DNA from: Bacteroidales bacterium
GTDB lineage: Bacteria > Bacteroidota > Bacteroidia > Bacteroidales > UBA6680
Direction of reading: 5' to 3'
Assembly (NCBI GenBank): GCA_025210735.1
Contig: JAOARD010000053.1
Span: forward strand, 50,960-114,959
Length of the DNA stretch: 64,000 nt
Within the stretch, counting starts at the first letter, position 1; each line of letters opens with the position of its first letter. Made by a program: the position numbers and the translations under genes. Below are positions 35,601 to 45,531 of this stretch, piece by piece. The notes beneath the pieces were generated by a model that was given only the letters and a program-made list of their open reading frames with translations, was not told where the DNA came from and did not search any database.

Positions 35601-36431
35601 TTCAAAAAACAGAGTGGCAATTATGTGTATATGCTTTCAGATACAAAAACAGATCTGAATATAAGGGCAGAGTTTTATGCAATAGAGTATAATGTGGTAA
35701 TAAGTACAGGAGATAATGGCTCGGCATCAAAGATTGGAAACAAAACAATTACAATACATGATAAAACACATGTTACAATAACACCCGATATTGGATATGC
35801 TATAACTAAGATAACGCTGAACAACAAAGATATAATTAATGATCTGAGCAGAGATGGTAAAGATTACACTTATATCCTGCAAAATGTAATTGACGATATA
35901 CATATTGATATAGAGTTTGGTATAGTGGAGTACAACATGCTGATAACATATACTAAGGGTGGAGATGTTGATCCGGCAGGAAATTTTATAACTACAATTG
36001 ATAATAAAGGGACAATGAATATAATACCTGATGAAGGTTATATTCTATCTGAGATAAATGTAAATGGAAGCGTTGTTAATGAAGAACCAACATTTTTTAA
36101 TATTATTAAAACATATGTAGAAGGAGAGTATCTTAGCAGGTTAATGGTTTATGTAAAATTTAAGAGTAATAATGAAACAGGTACAAACTATGACGATACA
36201 CATAAATTGCAGATAAAAGAGAATCCGGTAAGCGCAGTTCTTAGAATTGAGGTACCTGTTACAAAAGAATTGTCTGATATTATAATAACATCGTTATCAG
36301 GAAGTGTTGTTTTGTATGTTAGTGAATATTCTGATAGAGGAATTGATGTTAGTAGCATAAAACAAGGTGTTTACATTGTTACTGCTGCGTCAGGTAATGA
36401 ACGTTATGTTGGTAGATTTATTAAATTGTAA
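32637..36431 (+). CDS. Secreted FG-GAP and InlB-repeat protein with T9SS sorting domain
   Basis: The 1264-residue protein has a signal peptide (MKKLILIISGILTLSLLSAQ). Residues about 30-780 hold repeated FG-GAP-like blades (FGASVAVYGNYAVVGAEGYN, FGNAIAVYNNTLVVGDM, FGYSVLCYDDIIAVGS), likely a beta-propeller. About 790-1180 holds four to five divergent InlB B-type repeats (INEVRYNNNLV, KSEFNGESVEL, LAKIFVNEEEV, ITKITLNNKDI). The C-terminus (about 1190-1264) is a T9SS type A sorting domain ending in RFIKL. It should be exported by T9SS to the surface. ATG 32637 is chosen because of the signal peptide. Flanked by non-coding DNA on both sides, it seems monocistronic. Confidence 0.85.
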   Translation: MKKLILIISGILTLSLLSAQNFTPLQELLPKGNEVYTNIKFGASVAVYGNYAVVGAEGYNNNRGRVYIYKYSNAEWRLLSTLKSPDDRKNGYFGHYVDINNNFIAVSALDRNGVGTVFLFEREGTEWSTMPVKVITLNSVTGYSHLGDVLCLSNNDLVISSVKSATTSKSIFIYSFNGLVWSSNPAIKDTDIDASLNRGEGDYVAVNSTEIFVGGKDKVVVYKAENTWTNTSKTEIVNPDIRPDSEFGNAIAVYNNTLVVGDMTKDTDGVIDLGVVYLYTKDSDVWSAEPVLLKPEVTDGDNLRFGKTVTVSENIVVVGAANSGGLANNKGSLFIFYKESGSEWTGKTQDQVIVSDEENNVSQFGWSVDLFGDKLISGAPDINNTNNSYIRFHYNIGVNFIELPGDDLEAKPYYYSNNSAFGYCLDTQGDYVAVGRRTDIESEMYPSVDIFKEDNHKFNYKATLICKVIGISDKMFDICYEENLVVLSAGANVYIFNKDAEEWSSTNVNTVLAKPSGATDLFGYKMAFNDNILVVSDPEYNNNRGALFLYNTTIQDWYNSQPYAVLEPSGTDPVKLGSSVSFADGLIVTGAVDAVNNGVKTGAVYLYNSNDGNWSASEENGVLYIPDADEGDQFGYSVLCYDDIIAVGSIKHNSNKGAVVMFKENVGSSNQYTKVAKLEYTQSEPEMQFGSSVVINRDIVAVACRGNNTVPSAVLFKRDGDNWNGDNSEWQTVNRYNGSALTDYTSTVAFYDNILLTGNPYGDFYGDYCGVVNSYAQFLNVGATVVSGSGFIQPITDKVIYGGSITFEIAPDPGMSINEVRYNNNLVSVEYNQQSDTYTYLVENIDADVELEVSFIAGHTLNVKMSGSGAVNEERVVINDGGSHTFIFTPADYYYIGKSEFNGESVELTENGDNYEYSVHNVRTDGFFEIVFSQVMFNVNITESVLGDISVENGDVTIGVDDKKELIITPKQGYDLAKIFVNEEEVTGFKKQSGNYVYMLSDTKTDLNIRAEFYAIEYNVVISTGDNGSASKIGNKTITIHDKTHVTITPDIGYAITKITLNNKDIINDLSRDGKDYTYILQNVIDDIHIDIEFGIVEYNMLITYTKGGDVDPAGNFITTIDNKGTMNIIPDEGYILSEINVNGSVVNEEPTFFNIIKTYVEGEYLSRLMVYVKFKSNNETGTNYDDTHKLQIKENPVSAVLRIEVPVTKELSDIIITSLSGSVVLYVSEYSDRGIDVSSIKQGVYIVTAASGNERYVGRFIKL

Positions 36432-37097
36432 CTATTCTGTATAGCTAACAAAATGCATGAGAAAAGATATTGTAAAGAGTGTGATCTTATTCATTAAAAT
36501 ATAGCTCTATTAGCTATAGGTATTTATGTTTACATATTGGTGTTGTTTTCTGATTAACACTCATTTGTATATTTTAACATATATAGAGGTGTTAATATGT
36601 GAAAAATATGACTCTTAGTGTCTAATTTAACAAGCTCTTTAAATACACTGTTATCAATAGATGTATCTTTATATACTCAATTAATCAGGTAGTTATGTTT
36701 GATTTTGTGTATTGTTGTAGATATTGTGTAGACATATAAATTTATAAAAAAAATATATATTTGAACAGTGAATGATATCAGTGTTAATCATCGTTTTCTG
36801 ATTGTTTATCATAAAAAAATGTTTCTTAATAAATGTTTAATGTTTTGAATTAAAGAAAAAAAGTTTTTACTTCGTGACGTGTTGTTTTACTCAATATCGA
36901 ATACTAATATTTTAACATTACAATAATATTGAGTTATTTTTTTAGTGGGAATTAAACTGAAAAACCACTATAAAAACGAAGTAAGTTTATTTGTACTACC
37001 CTAATGTATAGGTAGTAATATTTATTTAAGAATTGAATTTATAGTACCCCTTTGGGGATTGAGTTTTATTTATTTTAACCTAAATTTTTAATTGTAC
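36432..37097 (+). other. AT-rich intergenic region before the C11 protease gene
   Basis: 666 bp with no credible gene. A promoter-like TATATTTG lies at 36756-36763. ACTCAATAT and AATATTGAGT (about 36892-36936), followed by a T-run, can pair over a long loop. ACTACC/GGTAGT and CCCC-TTT-GGGG form short hairpins at 36995-37060. A structured leader of about 320 nt for the protease mRNA is possible. Confidence 0.5.
36756..36763 (+). promoter_or_regulatory. Possible -7 element upstream of the C11 protease
   Basis: TATATTTG fits TAnnTTTG. The -33 partner is unclear. If used, the mRNA leader would be about 325 nt. Confidence 0.4.
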
Positions 37098-40000
37098 ATG
37101 AGAAAATTTTATTTTTCTGGTCTGTGCATTATGCTGTTATCGCTCTTGTCCTGGAGTTCAGCAAATGCGCAAAGAGCTACAAGCTATTGTGACTGTGCGT
37201 CCACAAGCACAATGTTTGAGCACATTACCAATGTCACGTTTGGTGATGTTAACAACAATTCAGCACGTGAAAATTATGGTGATTTTACAGCTATGTCTTC
37301 TGCATTTAATGTTGGTACCACATTTGACATCTCAGTTACTGTAGATGGATATGATGGTGACCACGTTTTTGTATGGGTTGACTGGAATAAGGATTTTGAT
37401 TTCTCTGAAGATGAGAAAACAGTTCTTACAGCTGCAAAAGCACAGATTTTAACAGGAACTATTCCGGTACCAGCTGGTGCTCTTCCTGGTGAAACAAGAA
37501 TGCGTGTTATCTGTCGTTACTCAACTGAGCCAACTCCATGTCAGAGTTTCTCATTTGGTGAGGTAGAAGATTACACTGTGAATGTTATTGCAGATGGTAT
37601 ATTTGCTTCATTTAAAGCTAATCCACAATCAGCAGGTGTTGGTGAGGATATAGTTTTCACAGATGCTTCAATAGGCGATGGTATTACAGGTTATACTTGG
37701 AATTTTGGTGCTGATGCAACACCTGCAACTGCAACAGGAAAAGGTCCTCATACTGTAACATACAGTTCAGAAGGAGCTAAGACTGTTTGGTTAGAGGTTA
37801 CTGATGGTACAGATACTAAGAAAACAACTAAAGATGCTTTTGTTACTATAGTAAGTGGATCTGCTGATTATGCACAACCAAAATTCTTTGGTGCTGTAGC
37901 AGAGCGCAATGTAATTAAGATGTCATGGATGGCTCCAAATGAGACTCCTAAGTTTAATAATCCGGAAGGATTTGAGTCAGGAGTATTCCCTGTTCCGGGT
38001 TGGGAGATAATGGTTTCAGAGGATATTAACTCTGCACCAGAGGCTCTTCCTGTTGGTGAGTCAACATGGACACTTAACAGTAACTCTACATACCTGCATT
38101 CAGGTAGCCATAGTGCATCTATAGGTTATGCAAAAAAGAAATCAAACTGGCTTATTACTCCTTCAATTACTGTTGAGGCAGGTAAGCAGTTATCATTCTA
38201 CCCTTATGTTAAGAACACATCTTCATATTCGTCAAAACTTAACGTTATGATTAAAGAAGGTGATAAGGCATGGGCAAGCGCTCTTGAAATGGGTGCTGAT
38301 TACGAAAGTAACTTAATGGCAAGAGCTGAGGTAATTGATCTTTCTGCATATGCAGGAAAAGAGATCAAAATTGCTTTTGTTCAGTCATATACAAATGGTT
38401 ATGGTATTGCGGTTGACGATATAACAATTGAGGATCTTGCTTCAAGTAGAAATACAAGACAAGAGTTCAGAACTCTTAAGCAAAACTCAATTATGCCACA
38501 ACTTGATATCAGAACAAGTGATAATGGTAGAGAGCGTTTCCCAATTGTTATTACACGTAAAGAGAACAACGTTGTTAAAACTGCTGAGAATCCAACAGGA
38601 TACAAAGTATTTATCAATGGTGTTAAGAAAGCAGAATTAGCTGCTGATGTACGTGAGTACAGACTTGAGAACGTAGTAAAAGGAGATTACGAATGTTCAG
38701 TATCTGCAGTTTATGCAGCTGGTGAGTCATTTAAACTTGATCCTATAACTGTTACAACTACAGACCCTGTTGTTGACTTTACAGTAGACAAAACAGTTGC
38801 AGGTATAAGTGAAGATATAGACTTCAAACTATCTGTTCAGGGATCATATACATCTATCTCTTGGAACTTTGGTGAAGGAGCTACTCCTGCAACTTCAACA
38901 GATAAGGATGTAACTGTTAACTATAGCAGCCTTGGTAAAAAGACTGTTACTGTTACAATAAACGGAACAATTGAGAAGAAAAAGGTTGAGGTAATTACTA
39001 TTAAGCCTGGTTCAGCAGAGGTTGCTCCACTAGAAGGTGTTGAGGTTGCTGCTAACTACAACAATGTAAAAGTAACATGGCCTTCTCTTAAGCAAGAGTA
39101 TAAACTTAAAGAAGGATTTGAAGGTGATTGGCCTCCTGCAAATTGGGAGATTAAAAAATCATCAGCTATAGATGCTGCTCTTGAAGCTCCGGCTGACGAT
39201 GCTAAGGTTTGGTTCCAGTGTACAGCTGCATCATATGAAGGAAAAGGTGCGACTTATATCAAGAGTGGTGAGAAATCTACTTCTATTGCATTTAGCGCTA
39301 AAGATTTCACATGGTTAATCTCTCCTGAGATTAGTGTTGCAGATAAGGATAAACTTAACTTCTGGATTTGGTATATGAATGGTAAGGCTAGTGATGACGT
39401 ATTCTACCATACAAACTTCAGAGTAATGGTTAAGGCTGACGGTGCTTGGAATCAGGCTCTTTACTATACAGAAGGTACAGATCCTAATGAGTATGAGTCA
39501 GAGGTATCAGTAGATCTTTCTGCTTATAAAGGTAAAACAATTCAGTTTGCATTTGTTTATGAGTTTACTGACGGATGGCAGTTTGCTCTTGACGATGTTT
39601 CTGTTACTGGTATCAGTGATAAAGCACTTGCAAATGACTTCTCAAAACTTAAGGTATACAGAGACGATGTTGTAGTTCAGGAAATCACAGATGCTGATCT
39701 TACTGAGTGGACAGACGTTAATCTTGAGACAGGAAAATATAAGTACTATGTAACATTTGTTAATGCTGCAAATAAAGAGTCGTTCCCATCAGAGGAGAAG
39801 TTTGTTGAGGCATATAAGACACTTGATCTTCCTTATAGCGAGGATTTTGAAGGTGATGTAAGCGAGTGGTTATTTAACACTGGTGCAAATGCACTTAAGG
39901 TGGGTGTTGATGCAGACTTTGTTAAGGATGGATATAGCATACCTGCACATGATGGTAAATATGTTGCTGCTAACACTTCTGACGTTCCTGGTGGATGGTT

Positions 40001-43000
40001 CGGACAAACAGCTGCTGATATTGTTGCACTTCCTCCATTGAACTTCAACGGATTTGGTAGAGCTTATTTTGAGCTTGATTACATGGCAGATATCGCTGCA
40101 TTTGCAATTATTGGTCGTGAAACTCCAAGTGCTAAGTGGGAGATACTTAAACAACTTGATAAGTCAGAGGCTTGGACAACTAAGAAGGTTGCTCTTCCTG
40201 CTAAGGTTCTTAAAGATGGATATCAGTTAGGTCTATACTATACTAACAATAAAGCTACATCTAAAGGTGTTGCATTTGATAACATTAAGATTACTACTTT
40301 AAGTGGTAAGCACCTTGTAATGGAGTACAATGGTAAAGAACTTGCTAGTGGTTCTGATCAGTACCTAGGAATGATTAAAGAGGGTACAACTAAAGATTAT
40401 ACTGTAACACTTACAGGAATTGGTAACGAGGATATTGATGTTTCAAACATTACTATTACTGATGGTAAGTTTACAATCAAGTCGTCTCCTGCTAACACAA
40501 CAATGGGTGTTAATGATCCTAAGCAGATTGTTGTTACTTATACTCCAACTGCTGAGACAACAACAGCTGATGAGGCAACAATTACAATTAACAGTAATGC
40601 TGTAGAAACTCCACTTACACTGAATATCTCAGCTGAGTGTGGTACTGCAACATGGACATATATGTTATATCTGTATGAGGATGGTACAGGTCTTAACGGA
40701 AACAAGGATATCAACGAGTGGGAGGTTCTTGGTTCAATAGAAGGTAAAGTAAATTACGTTGTTCTTTACGACAGTGATGATGATTCTAAGGATGGTATCT
40801 ACTATGTTACTAAAGATCCTGATGGAATGAACAGTACTATCATATCTCCAAGAGTAAGTACACACTTGAATGCAGATATTGATATGAACGATGCTAATAC
40901 TCTTAAGAATTTCATTATCTGGTGTAAGGAGAACTATCCTGCTGAGAAATACGGATGTAACGTATGGGATCACGGAAATGGTATCTTCGACAGATCAGCT
41001 CCTAAGTTTAAGGCAGCTTGTGGTGATATGCTTATCTGGGATCTTGCAGATGCAATGAAGGCATTTAAAGAGGTTGATGGACAAGGATTCACAATATTCG
41101 GATTTGACGTTTGTCTGTTAGGACAGGTTGAGACTTCTTATGACATAATGGATTATACTGATATAGTTATTGCTTCTGAGAGAACTGAGCCAGGTGATGG
41201 TTGGGATTACACAACTCAATTCAACGCACTAAATGAGAATCCTGATATGGATAAGTATGCATTTGCTGATCATATAGTAGTAGAGTACGATAAGTCTTAT
41301 GATAATGGTACACAAGGTGATCGTTCAACTACACAATCAGCTGTACGTACAGATAAATTCAAAGCTGAGTTTGTTCCTGCACTTAATGCATTTGTAGATC
41401 AGATTAACCCTGAAGTATACAACATTAAAGCAGATATCAAAGATTGTATTGATAATGCATGGTATTCAGACGGAGATGATTATAAAGAGCACAAAGATCT
41501 AGGTCACTTCTTAACTCTTCTTAAAGCAAAAGATAACGTTTCTGCAGAAACTAAGGCTAAGATTGATGAGTTAATGGCAGCTTATAACAACTCTATTATT
41601 AAGTCACTTGAGAACGACCATCCTGAGGCTACAGGTCTTAAGATCTGGATTCCTGAGAATATATCTACAAATCCTAAGAAACACTTCTACCTTGAGGCTG
41701 ATAAGTATCTTTCAATCTCTAACACTAAATGGGATGAGTTCCTTAAGATGTATGAGAATCCTGTACCAACAGGAAAACCAACACCAGAGTTTAACCTGTT
41801 AACAGACGTTGAAACTCTTGTTGGAAAAACTGCTAAACTACAGGATGTAACAGTTATTAATCCTGCTCCAACAGGACGCACATGGGTTATTACTCCTGAT
41901 ACTTACGAGTTTGTAAATGGTACTGATGCAACTTCAGAAACTGTTGAGGTTAAGTTTACAGCAGCAGCTAGTTATACAGTAGCTCTTACTGTAACTAATG
42001 CTGAAGGAGAAGGAACAACAACTAAAGCTGATCTTGTTACTGTAAGAGAGCCAGTGTTTATAGCACCTAAGAATCTTGCAGCTAATAAGAATGATGATAC
42101 AAAAGAGGTAACTCTTACATGGGAAGAGGGTGACGAAGAGTTCCCTGGTGGTGTTAAGCTTGACGAAGGTTTTGAGGGATCTACATTCCCACCTGCTGGA
42201 TGGGAGCTTACTCACAGTATGACTATTGACGGAGCACAATCTGCACCAACTGAAACAGGTGCTAAGCTATGGTTCCATTGCGATAAGAGATCATTTGCTA
42301 AGCCAGGTGAGCCAGATGAAGATAAGTATATCCATAGTGGTGTATATTCAGCTGCTCTTGGATTCGGTGCTCCTGAGTTTAACTGGATGATTACTCCTGA
42401 GGTTAAGATTGCAACAGGCGATGAGCTTAAGTTCTGGATCTGGTACAACAACGGTGAGTCAAGCGGAACATACTACCATACTAACTTTAGAATAATGGTA
42501 TTTGCTGACGGTGCTTGGAATGAGGCTCTATTCTATACTGACGGAACTGATCCTAACCAGTATGCTTCTGAGGTATCTGTTGACCTTTCTGCTTACGACA
42601 GTAAGAAAGTTAAGGTAGCATTCGTTTACGAATTTACTGATGGATGGCAGCTTGCAGTTGATGATATCAAGATTCAGGCAGCTTCATCTGACAGATCACC
42701 AATAACAGTTAACCCTGTAGTTAACAATACTAATGTTGAGCGTATTTCTGAGGCTTCACCAGCTGTTGCAACAAGAGTAGCTGATGGTACAATTTCTGGA
42801 TACAAGGTTTATAAGAACAATGTTGAGATAGCTACAGTAACTGAGCTTACTTACATTGATAACTTAGGAAACACAGATGGTCCGTTTGAGTACTACGTAA
42901 CTGCTGTTTACGCTAACCCTGATGGTGAGTCTGCTGCATCTAACAAAGTTGTTGTTAACAATGAGGCTGCTAAAGGTGCTAAGCCAAAAGATCTTGCTGC

Positions 43001-43499
43001 TACACTAAATAAAGATACATATGATGTAGACCTTACCTGGAACGAGGGTGACGGTGCAACCGGAACACTTAAGAACTATAAGGTTTACAGAGATGATAAA
43101 GAGATAGCTACAGTTGATGGTACAACATACAAAGATAACGTAGGTTCTACAGAGGCTACATATAAGTATCATGTAACAGCTGTATATGCTGATCCTGTAG
43201 GTGAGACTGAAGCTTCAGATAAAGTAACTGTACGTGTTACTAAGGTTGTTTCAGTTGACAATGTTAAGTTCGAAGGATTAAGTGTTTATCCAAACCCTGC
43301 TAATGGCGGAATGTTTAACCTTAAGCTTGAAAACTATAACAACGTAAGATGGTTCTTAATTGATGTTAATGGTATTGTTGTTGAGAAAGGTATTATGACC
43401 GGAAACAACACAGCTATAAACGTTGCTAAGAGTGGTGTTTACTTTGTTAAAGTAGTATCGAACACACAAACAGAGATTGTAAAAGTTATTGTAAAATAA
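37098..43499 (+). CDS. Giant clostripain-type (C11) protease/adhesin with T9SS sorting domain
   Basis: The 2133-residue protein has a signal peptide (about 1-24), then in order: a GEVED domain (about 70-155, FGEVEDYTVNV), PKD (165-250), cleaved-adhesin domain (285-445, from GFESGVFPVPGWEI), PKD (555-640), two more cleaved-adhesin-like domains (675-845, 905-1080), a HYDIN-like domain (1095-1180), a clan CD cysteine peptidase of clostripain type (about 1185-1570; His1292 in VWDHGNGIF, Cys1339 in GFDVCLLGQVE), PKD (1580-1660), a fourth cleaved-adhesin domain (1690-1860), two fibronectin-like domains and a T9SS type A sorting domain. This is a gingipain-like plan with a C11 rather than C25 catalytic unit. 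ATG 37098 is preferred over TTG 37092. Codons look more uniform than in neighbours, consistent with high expression. Confidence 0.9.
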   Translation: MRKFYFSGLCIMLLSLLSWSSANAQRATSYCDCASTSTMFEHITNVTFGDVNNNSARENYGDFTAMSSAFNVGTTFDISVTVDGYDGDHVFVWVDWNKDFDFSEDEKTVLTAAKAQILTGTIPVPAGALPGETRMRVICRYSTEPTPCQSFSFGEVEDYTVNVIADGIFASFKANPQSAGVGEDIVFTDASIGDGITGYTWNFGADATPATATGKGPHTVTYSSEGAKTVWLEVTDGTDTKKTTKDAFVTIVSGSADYAQPKFFGAVAERNVIKMSWMAPNETPKFNNPEGFESGVFPVPGWEIMVSEDINSAPEALPVGESTWTLNSNSTYLHSGSHSASIGYAKKKSNWLITPSITVEAGKQLSFYPYVKNTSSYSSKLNVMIKEGDKAWASALEMGADYESNLMARAEVIDLSAYAGKEIKIAFVQSYTNGYGIAVDDITIEDLASSRNTRQEFRTLKQNSIMPQLDIRTSDNGRERFPIVITRKENNVVKTAENPTGYKVFINGVKKAELAADVREYRLENVVKGDYECSVSAVYAAGESFKLDPITVTTTDPVVDFTVDKTVAGISEDIDFKLSVQGSYTSISWNFGEGATPATSTDKDVTVNYSSLGKKTVTVTINGTIEKKKVEVITIKPGSAEVAPLEGVEVAANYNNVKVTWPSLKQEYKLKEGFEGDWPPANWEIKKSSAIDAALEAPADDAKVWFQCTAASYEGKGATYIKSGEKSTSIAFSAKDFTWLISPEISVADKDKLNFWIWYMNGKASDDVFYHTNFRVMVKADGAWNQALYYTEGTDPNEYESEVSVDLSAYKGKTIQFAFVYEFTDGWQFALDDVSVTGISDKALANDFSKLKVYRDDVVVQEITDADLTEWTDVNLETGKYKYYVTFVNAANKESFPSEEKFVEAYKTLDLPYSEDFEGDVSEWLFNTGANALKVGVDADFVKDGYSIPAHDGKYVAANTSDVPGGWFGQTAADIVALPPLNFNGFGRAYFELDYMADIAAFAIIGRETPSAKWEILKQLDKSEAWTTKKVALPAKVLKDGYQLGLYYTNNKATSKGVAFDNIKITTLSGKHLVMEYNGKELASGSDQYLGMIKEGTTKDYTVTLTGIGNEDIDVSNITITDGKFTIKSSPANTTMGVNDPKQIVVTYTPTAETTTADEATITINSNAVETPLTLNISAECGTATWTYMLYLYEDGTGLNGNKDINEWEVLGSIEGKVNYVVLYDSDDDSKDGIYYVTKDPDGMNSTIISPRVSTHLNADIDMNDANTLKNFIIWCKENYPAEKYGCNVWDHGNGIFDRSAPKFKAACGDMLIWDLADAMKAFKEVDGQGFTIFGFDVCLLGQVETSYDIMDYTDIVIASERTEPGDGWDYTTQFNALNENPDMDKYAFADHIVVEYDKSYDNGTQGDRSTTQSAVRTDKFKAEFVPALNAFVDQINPEVYNIKADIKDCIDNAWYSDGDDYKEHKDLGHFLTLLKAKDNVSAETKAKIDELMAAYNNSIIKSLENDHPEATGLKIWIPENISTNPKKHFYLEADKYLSISNTKWDEFLKMYENPVPTGKPTPEFNLLTDVETLVGKTAKLQDVTVINPAPTGRTWVITPDTYEFVNGTDATSETVEVKFTAAASYTVALTVTNAEGEGTTTKADLVTVREPVFIAPKNLAANKNDDTKEVTLTWEEGDEEFPGGVKLDEGFEGSTFPPAGWELTHSMTIDGAQSAPTETGAKLWFHCDKRSFAKPGEPDEDKYIHSGVYSAALGFGAPEFNWMITPEVKIATGDELKFWIWYNNGESSGTYYHTNFRIMVFADGAWNEALFYTDGTDPNQYASEVSVDLSAYDSKKVKVAFVYEFTDGWQLAVDDIKIQAASSDRSPITVNPVVNNTNVERISEASPAVATRVADGTISGYKVYKNNVEIATVTELTYIDNLGNTDGPFEYYVTAVYANPDGESAASNKVVVNNEAAKGAKPKDLAATLNKDTYDVDLTWNEGDGATGTLKNYKVYRDDKEIATVDGTTYKDNVGSTEATYKYHVTAVYADPVGETEASDKVTVRVTKVVSVDNVKFEGLSVYPNPANGGMFNLKLENYNNVRWFLIDVNGIVVEKGIMTGNNTAINVAKSGVYFVKVVSNTQTEIVKVIVK

Positions 43500-43526
43500 T
43501 ATCTGTTATAGTTAATTATAAATTGA

Positions 43527-43557
43527 GGGCTGCCACATGTTGGTGGCCCTTTTTTTG
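43527..43557 (+). terminator. Terminator of the C11 protease gene
   Basis: An imperfect hairpin (GGGC-CCAC with a small bulge, against GTGGCCC) is followed by seven Ts, 27 bp after the stop. Confidence 0.85.
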
Positions 43558-43753
43558 ATCATATTTTACCTAAAACACTATTTTGCTATTGTCTGTTGTA
43601 TTGATAGAGATACTGATTAAAACAGATAAAAAAGCGGGCTAAACAAGGATGGACAGAGATTGCAAGTAAATGGAGTATGGTTATATTATGCAGGGAAACA
43701 AAAAAAGGAGCAATATAGTTATGCTCCTCTCATATATTATCAGGAATATCTCC

Positions 43754-44059
43754 TTATAAATTTCTTAAGCTGGACCAGGTACCGGCATTCATACATTCTA
43801 TACCCTGTGCCTTAAGAAAACGGGCAGCAGAACCACTTCTCATACCAGAGGCACAACATAGTAGTAATACCTTGTTCTTCTTTTTTAACTCATCTACTTT
43901 TCCTTCTAATATATCCAGAGGAATGTTTAATGAACCCTCAACGTGTCCCATCTGAAACTCTCCAACAGATCTTACATCTACAATAATAGCTCCGTTATCG
44001 TATAACTCTTTTATCATCATCTTCTTTTTACCAAATCCAAACAAATCTAATAATCCCAT
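43754..44059 (-). CDS. Single-domain rhodanese-like protein
   Basis: The 101-residue protein carries a rhodanese core: IIVDVRSVGEFQMGHVEGSLNIP (about 25-47) and the active loop LLCCASGMRSG with two adjacent Cys (68-69). A short basic N-terminal patch (GFGKKKMM) precedes it. Such stand-alone domains handle persulfide sulfur in the cytoplasm. It is convergent with the protease gene and not linked to other sulfur genes here; the larger flavoprotein at 11546 also contains a rhodanese domain. Confidence 0.9.
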   Translation of the reverse strand: MGLLDLFGFGKKKMMIKELYDNGAIIVDVRSVGEFQMGHVEGSLNIPLDILEGKVDELKKKNKVLLLCCASGMRSGSAARFLKAQGIECMNAGTWSSLRNL

Positions 44060-44396
44060 CTCTTAATATGCGATTTTACAATTAATAACTCCATTGTATC
44101 CGGAGTGCAAAAGTAATGTAACAAAATTAATTAGAAGCAACAGAAGTCAGTAAAAAGTCTCTTTTTTTATAATAAAGATTAAAGTGAAGATCACTTACTT
44201 TGATAAGTTTTATATTTCATTATACTAGTTTACCTCTAAAAACAGTGTGTAAAAAGGTGAATGTTTAGCTTGCTTTATCTCTTTAATTATCTACTTTTGC
44301 GACAACCTAAACAGTATACGAACATTTAACAGAGATAACAGATCCCGGAAACAAATAATTAATCATTCATTATAAATCAATAATTAAACGTTAACT
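44060..44396 (+). other. Divergent intergenic region, rhodanese / exported protein
   Basis: 337 bp between divergent genes. The only clear signal is a bacteroidete promoter for the rightward gene (44270-44299). No small gene or RNA was recognised. Confidence 0.5.
44270..44299 (+). promoter_or_regulatory. Promoter of the 372-residue exported protein
   Basis: TTG at 44270-44272 (TT-G within AGCTTGC) and TACTTTTG at 44292-44299 with 19 bp between them fit the Bacteroidota consensus. The mRNA leader would be about 90 nt. Confidence 0.6.
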
Positions 44397-45515
44397 ATGA
44401 AAAAGGTTATAATTACTATAGCTATGCTATTTATGGTACTGCTGAGTTATTCTCAGACAGATACAGTAAAATACAGTGTGTTACTGGATAATCCGCAGAC
44501 AATATCAGATTACACGTTCTATATTGCTCCAGTAAATTTTGGTGTCTCTGCATCAAACCTTATTACATCAGGTGTTGAGCTTGGTTTCAGAGGTACATTC
44601 CTTAATAAATTTAAGTTAGATGTTAACTATAACAGAGCACTATACTATGACGATTCGTATAGCGGAGGAAAAGGAAGTATGGCAGGCGAGAAGTCAGAGC
44701 ACCCCAAAAATCCTTCGTTAAAGGTTAATCAGAAATTTAACAGAGATATGGGTTATCAGTTAGGCTTAGGTTATATATTAACAGACAAAACAGCATATAA
44801 AAAGGTACTTCTTAATCTGGCATCGCAGCAAACAGGAAACTTGATTGTGAATACTGTAACCGTTGTTGATGCACAGATCAGACGAAGACAGAACCTTAGA
44901 GCCGGATTTATATATAAATCATCGGCAGCAAAATTATCAAATGATGATCATAAATTCTTTACAGACAGAGGTGATGAACTACGTGATTATGATCTGAAAT
45001 ATGCAGATGTTGATTATGAAAAGCTGGATAGGGCAACAACTGATGTTGAAGGTGGTATAGATTGGTATATAAACACCTCAAGCAGTATTGGTTATATTGG
45101 TTATGAGGTTGATTACATAATGAACTATATTGTTGATACCGATATGTTCGGCAAGAGACAATCAAGAGCTACAAGAACAGTGTATATAGATATTATGTTT
45201 GGTAGCAGCTCTTTTGGTAATGTAAGGTATTTTAAGAGTAACCCATTGGCAACAGAGAGAGACGATGAGGTTGGAACAGAGATAATAGATTATAAGATAG
45301 ATGCTAAACGAAATAATCTTAAGACCAGAAATGTTGGTTTCAGAGTAGGGTATGAGGTGTTTGGTAACGCAAGGAGCAAGGCAAGCCGATGGGAAAACAG
45401 TGATGATGTAAATAGTTTGTTTAGCACCGGTTATAAGGTTGAGACAGGTTATCGCCCGGGTTATAACGGAGGTTTTTACCTGCTAGGTACCTTCTGTATT
45501 ACCCTGAACAGATAA
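44397..45515 (+). CDS. Exported protein of unknown function, probably a beta-barrel
   Basis: The 372-residue protein has a clear signal peptide (MKKVIITIAMLFMVLLSYSQ). The mature part is rich in beta strands with Tyr/Phe alternation and acidic loops (YYDDSYSGGKG, DYDLKYADVDYEKLDRAT), ending in GFYLLGTFCITLNR, which looks like a terminal barrel strand. I do not recognise the family. It has its own promoter and its 3' end faces the module A regulator across a perfect hairpin. Confidence 0.6.
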   Translation: MKKVIITIAMLFMVLLSYSQTDTVKYSVLLDNPQTISDYTFYIAPVNFGVSASNLITSGVELGFRGTFLNKFKLDVNYNRALYYDDSYSGGKGSMAGEKSEHPKNPSLKVNQKFNRDMGYQLGLGYILTDKTAYKKVLLNLASQQTGNLIVNTVTVVDAQIRRRQNLRAGFIYKSSAAKLSNDDHKFFTDRGDELRDYDLKYADVDYEKLDRATTDVEGGIDWYINTSSSIGYIGYEVDYIMNYIVDTDMFGKRQSRATRTVYIDIMFGSSSFGNVRYFKSNPLATERDDEVGTEIIDYKIDAKRNNLKTRNVGFRVGYEVFGNARSKASRWENSDDVNSLFSTGYKVETGYRPGYNGGFYLLGTFCITLNR

Positions 45516-45531
45516 CAGAATGATTATAATA

